NCBI GenBank assembly: GCA_039720395.1
Contig: CM077823.1
Coordinates: 32,880,371-32,944,370, forward strand
DNA: 64,000 nucleotides
Direction: 5' to 3'
Source of the DNA: Liquidambar formosana
Taxonomy: Eukaryota; Streptophyta; Magnoliopsida; Saxifragales; Altingiaceae
This document shows, in pieces, positions 46,891 through 59,396 of the stretch (its first letter is position 1; every line of letters starts with the position of its first letter). Under the pieces are notes generated by a model. It had not been told where the DNA came from. It saw only the letters and a program-made list of their open reading frames with translations, and searched no databases. The position numbers and the translations under genes were made by a program.

Positions 46891-48745
46891 ATCCCCCACA
46901 AGATTTAAAAGTTCGACAAATAAATAATTAAACAAATTAAATATATATAAATATATAAACAAAATATATATATAGGGCAACTATATACTATGCAATAGGT
47001 GTAGGTGTCTTCTGGACTTGAACCTCACTTAGTGTTAACCGTTTCCATTTGAGGAATCATAGTGGCAAAGCCTTGAACTAGACCCCTTGAGCCAAATTTC
47101 AACAAGTCACACACATAGTATTGATATGGGACTTGGTTCTAAGCGGGTTAGCGCGATTTATGGCCATGCGCTATATCTTGATTTTCATGAGAGTTTCTAG
47201 GGTTAGCCCAAACCCATAGCCGCGGCCTCACGGCGGTTCTCACTTAGGTAAGTCCTCCAAGGGTACTGTGACTATACCCTGCAGGAGTGTTCCTGCCTCG
47301 GGCTTATTCAGAGTAAAACTCTTCCTTACTGTCACATCAATAGCACTCTCATCGTGGGGATGGGGAGGAGACACTCTCCTAGTAAAAGTGCTCTTTACGA
47401 GTCACGCTCTACGGATTGTTTCTACCCATTGAACCTCCTTCATGGGATCTCCAATCACAAAGGTTGGGTTACTTCCGTTGGTGACTCCCTGTGGGCTAAA
47501 GCCCCATCCCCCTCGATGGATATAATTGCATTTCTGCATAAGCCTCTAGTTGGTTGATCAGCCACATTTCACACTATATTCTGCATCTCATATTGGCATT
47601 ATCAATTTGTTTCCTGCATCACATAATGCTTCATATAGACATTAGTCAAACTTTAGATGAACCGGCCCCCACAGTTTTGAATATTTTCCCTCTTAATGAA
47701 TTCAAAAATAACATAAATTGAATGTCTATAATTTCTAACAATCATTTCATGAGCAATGTATGTTTTATCTCAAAATCAAATTATATTCATGATAGCATAG
47801 CAAATTCTAAATAAGTAGAATATGGTAAATATCATATAATTTCTAATTTCTCAAGATTATAATCACAGTATCATGTCATCTCCAAATATATATAACCTTT
47901 ATTATGTCACAATAAAATATAATCCTCACATAAAATATAATATGCCATAATAATCAATACTTGATTATAAACCCCCACATTCAAAAGATTCTATAATATG
48001 CCATATAGAATTTCACTTGAAAATAAATATCTCATATTTAAGACAATAGAATATCTCATATATCTCACAATATTTAGTTTTGAGTTCACAAAAAATAAAC
48101 CATACTCACTAGATAATTACTTTAAATAAACAATTAGATGAACAATTTTATATCAAGAAAATTCCTGGTTCACAATAAGATGATCCAACAATATAATTTG
48201 TTTAATGCTACACATGCAAAGTCATAATTGTCTCACATCACACAAATTTCGAATATTACACAAGAAAATTAAATTTTTAGACTAAGATCAAAGTCCCATG
48301 CGCAATGTATATTTTAAATTCATATAGCAAATAGGAAACCTCAAATAAATTATAGTCATGGAAGACTAATAGTTGTGGGACAACCTATTGTTTTCTCAAA
48401 CTCAGAAACGCAAGGAAACTAAATTAATATTGTTTACTAATATTTCATGTGAAATCTGAGCATAATAATAGAATAACGTACGGCCGGTATATATGTAATG
48501 ATAGCTCCTGAATCAACATTAATATAGTCTCCAGCCTAAAGGCTATCAAACCAAAAATATAACCAAGGAGCACACATGGCTTCACATGGAATAGTAACTG
48601 ACCATCTGATCCAATAAGTATTGTAATGAACCATTATACGTTATCCCTTCAAGAGATTATAACATATTTGATCAACAATTAAATATAATAGTAGCATTCC
48701 AACAACTCAAAATAATAAAGAGATTATATATATATATATATATAT
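46891..48745 (-). mobile_element. Internal region of a non-autonomous copia derivative, copy 1
   Basis: Nearly identical to 60332-62200. The first ~670 bp match the 3' untranslated region of the copia element at 51299-51905, including the polypurine-tract-like cttgtgggggat (minus strand) beside the LTR. The remaining ~1.2 kb is AT-rich, non-coding and has no match to pol. A deletion derivative that uses the copia enzymes in trans is the likely explanation. Confidence 0.7.
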
Positions 48746-49645
48746 ACACACCTGCCACAGAATCCAACAACTAAAAGTCATATCACCCAAAATTATATAC
48801 TATATATATATATATAGATATAAGTTCTTGATCTCTTTATATAATGTATTCATGAATATGCAGTAATCTTGACCTCATTCAACAATAAACACAAGGGTGT
48901 ATGCCAGGATAGTGAAGAGACTTTAAACAGATTATATATGCGTTTGTGTCCATATACCTATTTACATTTTTTTTTTTTTATATAGCTTGAGATAATTTAG
49001 CTAAACATGAATAGTCAGGTATGCATAGAATGATAACCTTCACATTAACCAACTGTTACATTTTAGAAGAGTAACAAATACCAACGGTTACTTTGTAAAC
49101 TAACTTCACCATTTAATTACCTTTTGTTATTTCATTTAATCACTAATAACCCTTGATAAATATAGTAATAATTATAAAACAGTATTAATGTTGTCTCTCC
49201 AAAACAGCCTAAATGAGTACCAAAACCAAAGTAAAGAAGCTAAAGAATGTTATAAAACGTGAGAATGCACCAAAGCAAAATATATGTAATTATCTATATA
49301 GAGTACTATAGAAATAACTGGATTTTTTTATTTATTTATTTTTTTTTTTTTTTAACACTGTTATAGTTTTAAATTAAGCAGGCCTCATGCAAAAGACACA
49401 ACTTATAACAGTAACGTACTTATCTTTGGTTTCCAAAATCCAACAGACGGTACACAACCCCTTTTAGCATTCTTAAATATATGTTCTTGAACAAATGCAA
49501 GGGATATACCAACTTCAACACATGTACCAGTTTTTATTTTTATTTTTTATTTATATGTGGCTTTGGTACTGATGGTTCTCATATATAGCATTATAACCCA
49601 CAACATTCCAAATAGTAAAGATAATAAGTGATATATTAACCTGGC
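48746..49645. repeat. 0.9 kb dispersed repeat, copy 1
   Basis: Nearly identical to 57108-58000, starting acacacctgccacagaatcc and ending agtaaagataataagtgata. Non-coding. In this copy it follows the derivative's internal region without a break; in the other it abuts the copia leader. Confidence 0.85.
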
Positions 49646-49659
49646 ATACACCCTTGTGT

Positions 49660-50695
49660 TTTAATAAGGCAGGAACAAGTCTGCAGGGTATAGTCGCAGT
49701 ACCCTTGGAGGACTTATCTAAGTGAGAACCGCCGTGAGGCCGCGGCTATGGGTTTGGGCTAACCCTAGAAACTCTCATGAAAATCAAGATATAGCGCATG
49801 GCCATAAATCGCGCTAACCCGCTTAGAACCAAGTCCCATATCAATACTATGTGTGTGACTTGTTGAAATTTGGCTCAAGGGGTCTAGTTCAAGGCTTTGC
49901 CACTATGATTCCTCAAATGGAAACGGTTAACACTAAGTGAGGTTCAAGTCCAGAAGACACCTACACCTATTGCATAGTATATAGTTGCCCTATATATATT
50001 TTGTTTATATATTTATATATATTTAATTTGTTTAATTATTTATTTGTCGAACTTTTAAATCTTGTGGGGGATTGTCAGAAAATATGTGATTTTCTTTAAA
50101 ACTTTAAAACTTCGAACCACATACGTGTGCACACCTTCATAGCCCACCTCGACCCGGACTGGCCGGCCGTGTTGTGATGTGGCGCATAACGTAGCACACG
50201 AGTGACTTAATGGCCTATTTATATGAGTTTATTTCATTTGACCGTTGGACCTTAATTTCTATAATTTATGGGTGTCCGTTATTAGCCGTTGGACTTTTAT
50301 TTCATATTATTAATTGGGCTGTTATAAGAATCATTATGATATTTATTTTGGGCCTTTATTAGCCCAAACCAATTTCAACATTTTACTAATATAAATAGTG
50401 GGCTTCTCTACATGAATAAAGGGGGATTTTACATTATCTTCTCAATCCTTTTCCATTATATTTCTCTAAGAGTTTTATTGAGTTATTTTATATATTATAT
50501 TTACGGGCAACTGATCGTGGACGAGTTCACCATACTCTTCTTGTGGACGTACCCATAGAAAAGAGAGCTGCGAGCTTTGGGGTTGTATCTTAGAGGTCCT
50601 ATCGTCCGTCAGCACCTGTACGTAGGGAGGCGATAGTTCCTTTAGGACAGCGTGATCTCACGTGCCTTCCCACAGGCCAGCTCTTCTTACTCTAT
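49660..50695 (+). mobile_element. Inverted arm: copia 3' region and truncated LTR
   Basis: 49680-50072 is the inverted form of 46891-47290. The LTR then follows in plus orientation from 50073 (tgtcagaaaatatgtg) and is cut at 50695 where the opposite-facing copia LTR starts. Together with 46712-48745 it makes a second inverted LTR composite. The LTR promoter region includes a tatttatatgag TATA-like block near 50215. Confidence 0.75.
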
Positions 50696-51298
50696 TGTTG
50701 GGGAAATTTCTGTGTAATTGATCTAAATGTTCAAATAATTAATAGAAATTTAAAATTTTCACAATATAAAATATCGAATCACACAAGTAATAACAATTAA
50801 AATTATAAAGCATAATAACATGAGAGAAATTAAAGAGATAAAGTTAGAATAGCTGACCTGTGGGAAGGCACGTGTGCTCACGCTGTCCTAAAGGAGTTAT
50901 CGCCTCCCTACGTACAGGTTCTGGCGGACGACAACACCTCCAAGATACAACCCCAGAAGCTCACAGCTAACTCTTCTATGAGTACGTTCACAGGAAGAGA
51001 AATTTGAACCGTCCTCGATCAGTTGCCCCAAAATATGTGGAAAAGATATAGAGAAAAATATACTGTAGAGAGAAGAGAAGAGAAGAACGTATGTGTGTCT
51101 GATATGTTTTAGGTCTCTTGATGTATGCCTTTATATAGGCATCTAGGTCTTGGGCTTTAATGCCCTAACGGCTAGTGCTATAAAATTATAACAGCCAAAT
51201 TAATTGGGCTTGTAATAGCCCAACAGTCATATGGGTTAATTCCCAAATTAAAAGCCTCATAGGTTACAAGTTTTGAAACTTCACCAATAATTCTTACA
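50696..51298 (-). mobile_element. 3' LTR of the copia element
   Basis: 603 bp with TG...CA ends on the minus strand (tgtaagaattattggtg ... atttccccaaca). It is immediately preceded, on that strand, by a polypurine-tract-like cttgtgggggat at 51299-51310. It shares the R/U5 block (cctgtgggaaggcacgtg, tcgcctccctacgtacag) with the other LTRs but is shorter in U3. The left flank is the truncated LTR of another unit. Confidence 0.85.
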
Positions 51299-51310
51299 AT
51301 CCCCCACAAG

Positions 51311-51863
51311 ATTCAAAACTTCAAAATAAAATTAAATAAATTATATAAACATATGAAATATACATATGGGCAACTATATACTATGCAATGGGCGTAGGTG
51401 TCTTCTGGACTTGAACCTACACTTAGTGTTGACAGTTTCCATCTGAGGAGTCATAGTGGCAAAGCTTGAACTTGACCCCTTGAGCCAAACTTCAACATGT
51501 CACACACATAGTATTGATATGGGACTTGGTTCGATGCGGGTTAGCGCTATTTATGGCCATGCGCTAGTATCTTGATTCTTATGAGAATTTCTAGGGTCAG
51601 CCCAATCCCATAGCCGCGGCCTCACGGCGGTTCTCACTTAGGTAAGTCCTCCAAGGGTACTGTGACTGTACCCTGCAGGAGTGTTCCTGCCTTGGGCTTA
51701 TTCAGAGTAAAACTCTTCCTTACTGTCACATCAATAGCACTCTCACCATAGGGATGGGGAGGAGACACTCTCCTCATAAAAGGTGCTAATAATGAGTCAC
51801 GCTCTGTAGATTGTTTCTACCCATTGAACCTCCTTCATGGGATCTCCAATCACAAAGGTTGGG
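51311..51863 (-). other. Long 3' untranslated region of the copia element
   Basis: About 550 bp between the polyprotein stop and the polypurine tract. It is unusually conserved in three other places of the window (46900-47530, 60340-60960 and, inverted, 62440-63060), which shows that the derivatives came from this family. Confidence 0.75.
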
Positions 51864-54800
51864 TTACTTCCGTTGGTGACTCCCTGTGGGCTTAAGCCCC
51901 ATCCCCCTCGATGAATCTAGGACTGCATTCCTAGAAAGACCTTTGGTCAACTGATCAGCAACATTTTTCTCAGATTTAATAAAGTCAAGAGATACAACAT
52001 TTTTATTAAGCATGCTTTTCACAGATTTTAGGCGCACATGTATATGCCTGTTCATCTTCTTATTTGTATGAGATTGATTCACTAAATCAATAGAAACTTT
52101 ACTATCACAATGTATAGATATAGCAGGCACACTATCACCAATTAAAGGAATTTCTAATAACAAATTTCTAATCCAATCAGCCTCAGTACAGGTAGTATCT
52201 AGAGCTATTAATTCAAATTCCATAGTGCTCCTAGATATAATGGTTTGCTTCTTTGAACCCCATGAGATAGCAGCTCCTCCTAATAAGAATATATATCCTG
52301 TAGTAGATTTTACATCTACACTATCAGTTATCCAGTTAGCATCACTATATCCTTCCACTACTCCTGGAAATCCTTTATAACATAAGGAATAATCTAGAGT
52401 TCCTTTAAGACATTTAAATATTCTCTCCAAAGCAACCCAATGCTCTTTACTAGGATTGTGTGTATATCTACTTAATCTTCCAACCGCATATGCTATATCA
52501 GGTCTAGTCTTATTTGCAATATATAACAAAGATCCTATTGCTTGAGAATATTCTAACTGGGATACAGGTTCTCCAACATTTTTTGTCAAATATATATTAG
52601 GATCATATGGTGTAGACATTGGTTTAATATTAGAATATTTAAACCTTTTAATCATCTTCTCAATAGCATTAGATTGATCTAAAAATATTCCTTTCGAATT
52701 TCTAACCAATCTCATTCCCAAAATTATATGTGCTTCTCCCATATCTTTCATATCAAAATTCTTGGATAAATAATCCTTAATATCCTTTACAATATCTAGA
52801 GTCGTACCAAAGATCAAAATATCATCCACATATAAACAAAGTATAGCATGTTGACCTTTATCCATCTTATAATATACACATTTATCATATTCATTAATCT
52901 TAAATCCATAATTTAAAATAACACTATCAAACTTTTCATGCCATTGTTTAGGAGCTTGTTTAAGTCCATATAAAGATTTCACTAACTTACATACCTTATG
53001 TTCTTGTCCCTTAACTATGTAACCCTCAGGTTGCTCCATATAAATCTCCTCTTCTAAATCTCCATTTAAGAAAGTGGTCTTTACATCCATCTGATGTATA
53101 ACTAACTTATGAATAGATGCTAGGGCTACCAAAATTCTAATTGTTGTAATTCTAGACACTGGAGAGTAAGTATCAAAATAATCTATTCCTTTCTTTTGAG
53201 TAAATCCTTTAGCTACTAATCTAGCCTTATACTTATCTATACTTCCATCAGGTTTTAACTTTTTCTTAAACACCCATTTACATCCTATTGGTTTACTTCC
53301 TGGAGGTAGAATGGTCAACTCCCAAGTATTATTTTGAATTATTGATTCAAACTCACTATTTATTGCTTCCTTCCAAAAAGGTGCATCTATCGATGACATA
53401 GCTTCTTTATATGTAGTAGGATCTCCTTCAATTAAGTATGTATAAAAATCATCTCCAAAATTCTTTCCTATTCTACCTCTTTTACTTTTCCTAACTTTTA
53501 TTTGAGTATTAGTCTCTTCATCTCTACGTATGCTAATAGATGGTCTATCTCTATAGGGTCTATCATTAACTTGGATGGAAATCCTAGTTTTAAAGGGAAA
53601 AATATCTTCAAAATATGTAGCGTCTCTCGCTTCTATTATGGTATTATTAGAAATATCGCTAATTTCAGAATTCACAACTAAGAATCTATTAGCACTACTA
53701 TTGTGAGCATATCCTAAAAATACTGCATCTATTGTTTTAGGACCTATCTTCTTTCTTTTAGGGTCAGGTATTGCCACCTTCGCAAGGCACCCCCACACTT
53801 TAAGAATATTTTACCTAGGTACTCTATTCTTCCATAACTCATATGGTGTTTTCTCAAAATCTTTAACCATTATGCGGTTAAGTATAAAACAGGCACATAG
53901 CAATGCTTGCCCCCATAAGTTCTCAAGCACTGCAGAACTTAGTAACATTGCATTTACCATATCCATTAAAGTTCGGTTTTTTCTCTCAGCTACACCATTT
54001 GATTGCGGTGAATAAGGTGGTGTTACTTCATGAACTATCCCATGTTCTTGACAATATAAGTTTAATTCAGTTAAAATATATTCACCTCCTCTATCGGACC
54101 TAAGTCTCTTTATTTTCTTTTCCAATTGATTTTCAACCTCGGCCTTATATATTTTAAATTTCTCAAATACCTCATCTTTAGTTTTAATTAAGTAGACATA
54201 ACAATATTTAGAATAATCGTCTATGAAAGTTAGGAAGTACTTATTTCCGGCTCTAGTAGGAGGTCTGTTTGAATCACACACATCACTATGTATTAAGTCT
54301 AAAAGGTTGGTATTCCTTTCAACAGGTTTGTGAGGTCTACTAGGTTGTTTGGCTTGTACACAGATCTCACACTTGTGTTTCATATCTACATTTACTTTAG
54401 GGACTAACCCTAAGTTCATCATTCTCTTTAGTTTCTTTAAATTCACATGTCCCAATCGTTCATGCCAAACACTACTTAACTCAACATTGAAAATACTTGG
54501 AGGAATTTTATTAACATCGTTGACAGACATTACATTCAACTTAAAAAGACCTTCACTTACATAACCTTTACCAACAAAAATATTATTTTTGGTTATTACA
54601 ACCTTATTGGACTTCATAACAACTTTATAACCTTGCTCAACTAAAGAAGACCCACTAACTAAATTCCTCCTCACTTCTGGAACATGCCGCACACCACTTA
54701 AAGTCAAGATTTTCCCAGATGTCATCTTCAAGTCCACTTGTCCAATCCCTAATACACGTACGGTGGAATCATTCCCTAACGTCACACATCCTCCACTTGA

Positions 54801-55886
54801 GTTCAGATAATTTTTGAAAAATGATCGATCAAAACAAACATGTACATTAGCTCCAGAGTCTAACCACCAATCATTGCTTAAATATGTAATATTAATGGAT
54901 GGGTTAGGATTATACCTTATGGAGGGTTCATAAGAATTCTCTCGTTCCTCATCAACTAACATATTGACTTGGGCTTTTGGTCTCCCTTGTCCTCTCCTAT
55001 TGTTGTAATTGGGCTTGAACTCCTCAGTCTTTTTGAAGAAACAATCTTTAGCCAAGTGATTGGACCTCCCACATACGAAACACAGCCTCTTTTCACCTTC
55101 CTTGCCCTTATTCTTATTTTGTTGTTGGTGGTTTCTGGGTTGGCTATTATTATTCCTCCTATAATCCTTTTTAAAGTTTCTCCCTCTAGGACGGAATTGG
55201 TTTTGACCTCTATTGTTGAAATTGGAGTTGGGATTTCTATTGTTTTCTACTAAGTTCAGCCTAGCTTCCTGTTCATTTGATCTTTTGGACTCTCCCCTAT
55301 GTTGTTCTTCAATTCTAATAGAACTAAAGACTTGGGTCAAAGTCAAATCTCCTTGTTTATGTCTAAGTGACTTAGCAAAATTGGACCATGAAGGTGGAAG
55401 TTTATCAATCAGGCATGATACCTTAAAATCTTCACTAAGTTTGGTACCTTTTTTCTCTACTTCTTTCAACATTTCTTGAAACTCATGGATTTGGGCATTT
55501 ATTGATTTTCCATCTTTCATAACATATTTATTAAAGTTTGAAACACTAAACCTTTCTATACCGGCATCTTCAATTCCATACTCGGCTTCCAAGAGACTCC
55601 AAAGTTCTTTTGCACTACTAGTGGTGGAACGATAAACATCATACAAACGGTCAGAAAGTGCACTAAGGATCCTATGGCGACAATGAAAATCTATTTGGTC
55701 CTTAGAAAGGGTTGGCGTAGATGACGTTGATTCCTTAGTTGTTTCACTAGGAGTTGGTGTTTGTTCTTCTAAGGCAGAATAAAACCCTAACACAGTCAAC
55801 CAATATACCATTTGACTTTGCCATATCCTAAAGTTTTGACCATTAAATTTTTCAGGTTTTACTGAATTAGCCTCTTCAGATGCCAT
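51864..55886 (-). pseudogene. Ty1/copia Gag-Pol polyprotein with one nonsense codon
   Basis: One frame runs from the Met of MASEEANSVK (55886) to 51864, broken only by a TAA at 53813-53811 between RVPR and [10 protein letters not shown]. Domains in order: Gag (UBN2-type, residues ~10-200), CCHC knuckle CFVCGRSNHLAKDC (269-282), protease WLDSGANVHV, integrase zinc region (WHERLGH ... CEICV), integrase core with D535, D598 and E634 (spaced 35 apart), then after the stop the reverse transcriptase ([15 protein letters not shown]) and RNase H (GYSDANW, ending ADQLTKGLS). Protease-integrase-RT order defines copia. A methionine 36 codons upstream was rejected because the extra residues are hydrophobic and precede the conserved start. 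A single stop means recent inactivation, or a suppressible stop. Confidence 0.95.
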
Positions 55887-57107
55887 ATATAATATTTTAA
55901 GGATGGGCAAATAAATCACACTGCACAATTTAAATATTATGTTAATCAAACAAATTTTCAGCAATAAAAATAATGAATCTATATCATAAACCAATACAAG
56001 CTAGCAATTAAATTTATGCGAATGAAAATTAATTATTATCACTAATTATTGTCTTCAAATTTAAAATAATAAACAAAACTTTTCTTTAATTTATATAAAA
56101 CAGTACAAAACTGTTTTAAATAGAAGACTGTTTTTTTTTTATTTAAAATAACTAAAACAGTAAACAAAAACCGTTTATTTTTTTTTTTTATATATAAAAG
56201 AATAGTAAACTGATTTTATTGTTGTTATAATGACAAAGCTGTTTTTATAAAGCAGTACAAAAAACTGTATTCAAACAGTGAACAAAACTGTTACGTTACA
56301 GCAAAAGCAAAACTGCAAAACTGTTTTTTTTTTTTTTTTTTTTTTTAAAAATTTATATCAAAACAGTGATAGATACAATAAATATAAAACAATTACGTTA
56401 CAGCAAAAGTAAAACTGTAACACTGGTTTTTTTTTTTTTTAATATAAAACAGTAAACAAAACTGTTTTTTTTTTAAAATTATGTAAATCAGTCCAGAAAA
56501 CTGTTTTTTTTTTTTTTAAATTTAAAAACAGTAAACAAAACTGGTTTTTCCTTTAATTATATAAAACAATACAGTTTTTAATTATATAAAACAATACAGA
56601 AAACTGTATTATATAGAAAACAGTTTTTTTTTTTTTTTTTTTCCCTTCAAAACAAACAGTTTATAATAAACTGATTTTATTACTGTTGTTGCAGCAAAAC
56701 TGTTCCTGTAAACCAGTAAATATAAAACTGTTTTTTTAATTATTATTTAAAACTGTTAAACGAAATTGTTTTGTAAAACAGTAAAATCTATTAATACTAA
56801 ACTGTTACAATCTGTAACAGTAGCTCTTATTATTTTATTTTTTTTTATATATGTCACCAGAACTGTTACAAACCTTTTAGAAAGGAACTGTTTTTTTTTT
56901 TATTGAATAGTAAACAATCGTAAGTGAGGGTTTTTTTTTTTTTTTTTTTTTCCTTTGAATAAATAAATATAAAACAATAATTTAATTCTTAAAAGATGTG
57001 AACCACGATGTGAACCACAAAGTTTCTATCTCCCAACGTTTTTTAATATAAACATGGTATTCGTTCGATAACTCCTTTAGTGATGGGTTACAATCCTTTT
57101 CTACTAT
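55887..57107 (-). other. Copia leader rich in cagt/actg hairpins; no 5' LTR
   Basis: The region before gag should hold the leader, primer-binding site and 5' LTR. I see no copy of the LTR and no tRNA-Met-type binding site (tggtatcagagc). From about 56095 to 56920 the sequence instead alternates T runs with dozens of aaacagtaaacaaaactg-like blocks. It ends where the 0.9 kb repeat begins at 57108. Confidence 0.7.
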
Positions 57108-57159
57108 ACACACCTGCCACAGAATCCAACAACTAAAAGTCATATCACCCAAAATTATA

Positions 57160-57208
<49 letters not shown>

Positions 57209-58005
57209 TTCTCGATCTCTTTATATAATGTATTCATGAATATGCAGTAATCTTGACCTCATTCAAAAACACAAGGGTGTATGCCAGGATAGTGAAGAGA
57301 CTTTAAACAGATTATATATGTGTTTGTGTCCATATACCTATTTACATTTTTTTTTTAATTATAAAATATAGCTTGAGATAATTTAGCTAAACATGAATAG
57401 TCAGGTATGCATAGAATGATAACCTTCACATTAACCAACTGTTACATTTTAGAAGAGTAACAAATACCAACGGTTACTTTGTAAACTAACTTCACCATTA
57501 AATTACCTTTTGTTATTTCATTTAATCACTAATAACCCTTGATAAATATAGTAATAATTATAAAACAGTATTAATGTTGTCTCTCCAAAACAGCCTAAAT
57601 GAGTACCAAAACCAAAGTAAAGAAGCTAAAGAATGTTATAAAACGTGAGGATGCACCAAAGCAAAATATATGTAATTATCTATATAGAGTACTATAGAAA
57701 TATTTTTTTTTTTTTTAAACACTGTTATAGTTTTAAATTAAGCAGGCCTCATGCAAAAGACACAACTTATAACAGTAAGTAACGTACTTATCTTTGGTTT
57801 CCAAATTCCAACAGACGGTACACAACCCCTTTTAGCATTCTTAAATATATGTTCCTGAACAAATGCAAGGGATATTCCAACTTCAACACATGTACCAGTT
57901 TTTATTATTTATTCTTTATTTATATGTGGCTTTGGTACTGATGGTTCTCATATATAGCATTATAACCCACAACATTCCAAATAGTAAAGATAATAAGTGA
58001 TAATT
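57108..58005. repeat. 0.9 kb dispersed repeat, copy 2
   Basis: Near-identical to 48746-49645, with a longer (AT)n tract (57166-57206). The match ends at aagataataagtgata; after that the copies diverge completely. Confidence 0.85.
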
Positions 58006-59396
58006 GTGACGTTTTGACTTACATGTAAATAATGACAACCTACTAGTGTAGCTCCACTTTAAAGATCATAATATTCACCAGCTAGCCATTATAGTATAAT
58101 GCTACAATAAGACATCCAACGGCTAAAACTATAATATGCAATACAATATTTATTTAATGAAATATCACCAAATGGTTAAAACAATAAACTAGATACTCTA
58201 AATGCATACATGATTCATATCTACCCTTGGTCAAAGTATCAAGACCGGATCAGCTCTTAAACTTATTTGTAGCCTCTAAGGCTCCACAGAGAAACTCAAC
58301 GAGCACAAAATTTTAGTAACAACTATAAAGAAATTCTCACACTAATTTTATTGATACAGAACTTCCAACTTTTACAGAAAAGAAAAAAAAAATATTAGAA
58401 TTTGGTAATAAGTTTTCTTAGAAGTTTGCCAATGAACAGGCTACACTAATGACTTATTAAAGTAAATTGATCAATTGTGAGAAATAAATTATATTATTAC
58501 TATAGAGCATTAAATATATAAATAAAACCTCTTCATTGAAAAATAATTATAGATATGTATATTCTTTATATCATGCATTCTTTTTTATTACGGTTCTTTT
58601 CTTTATTTCTTCAAATATTCCAAGATTTCCACAATCCATATTCACAGATCACAACTAGATCCACCAGTGTACACATACACAAATAGGAAAATAAATAAAT
58701 AAAAATATATCATTTCATAATCTGAACTTCATACGGGAAGAATATCACAAAGCTTTAAATATATAAAAGAAATTAACTTAATTTACTGTATGTAACAGAG
58801 GACAAAATAATTATATTAACAACATAAACGACTTTCACTGTGTACCGTGAAATAAAATGCGGAGTAACCGTAAAAAATAAAATAATAATAATAATAATAA
58901 TAATAATAAAGTGAAAACTGTTACAGCTTTAAAGCCAAACCGTCTAAAAAAGCAAATGTGATATGCACGTTGATTCAGCTATCATGAATAATATATTGAA
59001 AATAATCATGTGTAACAACAATTGCAATGAATAAAATAATGCTTCAGACATAAAGCAGAAATATGGCTACATCTACCACATCAGAAATCTTAACATATAA
59101 TACACTCACATGTATTGTGAAATATTCACACATTACGATTAATTTTATTTTTATTCTTAAACTTAATTTTTCAAGAATAAATAATTCAAACACCACCTTT
59201 CAAGTTGTTCACTGCTAGCTAGGAATATAGGTTCATGGTGACCTCCACCCTTGATAATCATTAACGCACACAGGGAAATAAGAAGATGAAATGAAAAATG
59301 CACACGCCATACCAATGAAGTATCCCTAATCAAACAAATAGTATCATAGAATTCCATACCTGTCATATAGGCTAATATAATGACCATATAGCCATG
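58006..59396. other. AT-rich non-coding, microsatellite
   Basis: No gene recognised. It contains an (AAT)n run at about 58879-58909. The open frame at 59163-59387 (minus) has no recognisable features. Confidence 0.55.

Noticed and set aside
47354..47557. 67-codon frame in the copia-derived 3' region
   Set aside because: The same region is 3' untranslated in the copia element and its other copies. The frame is a by-product.
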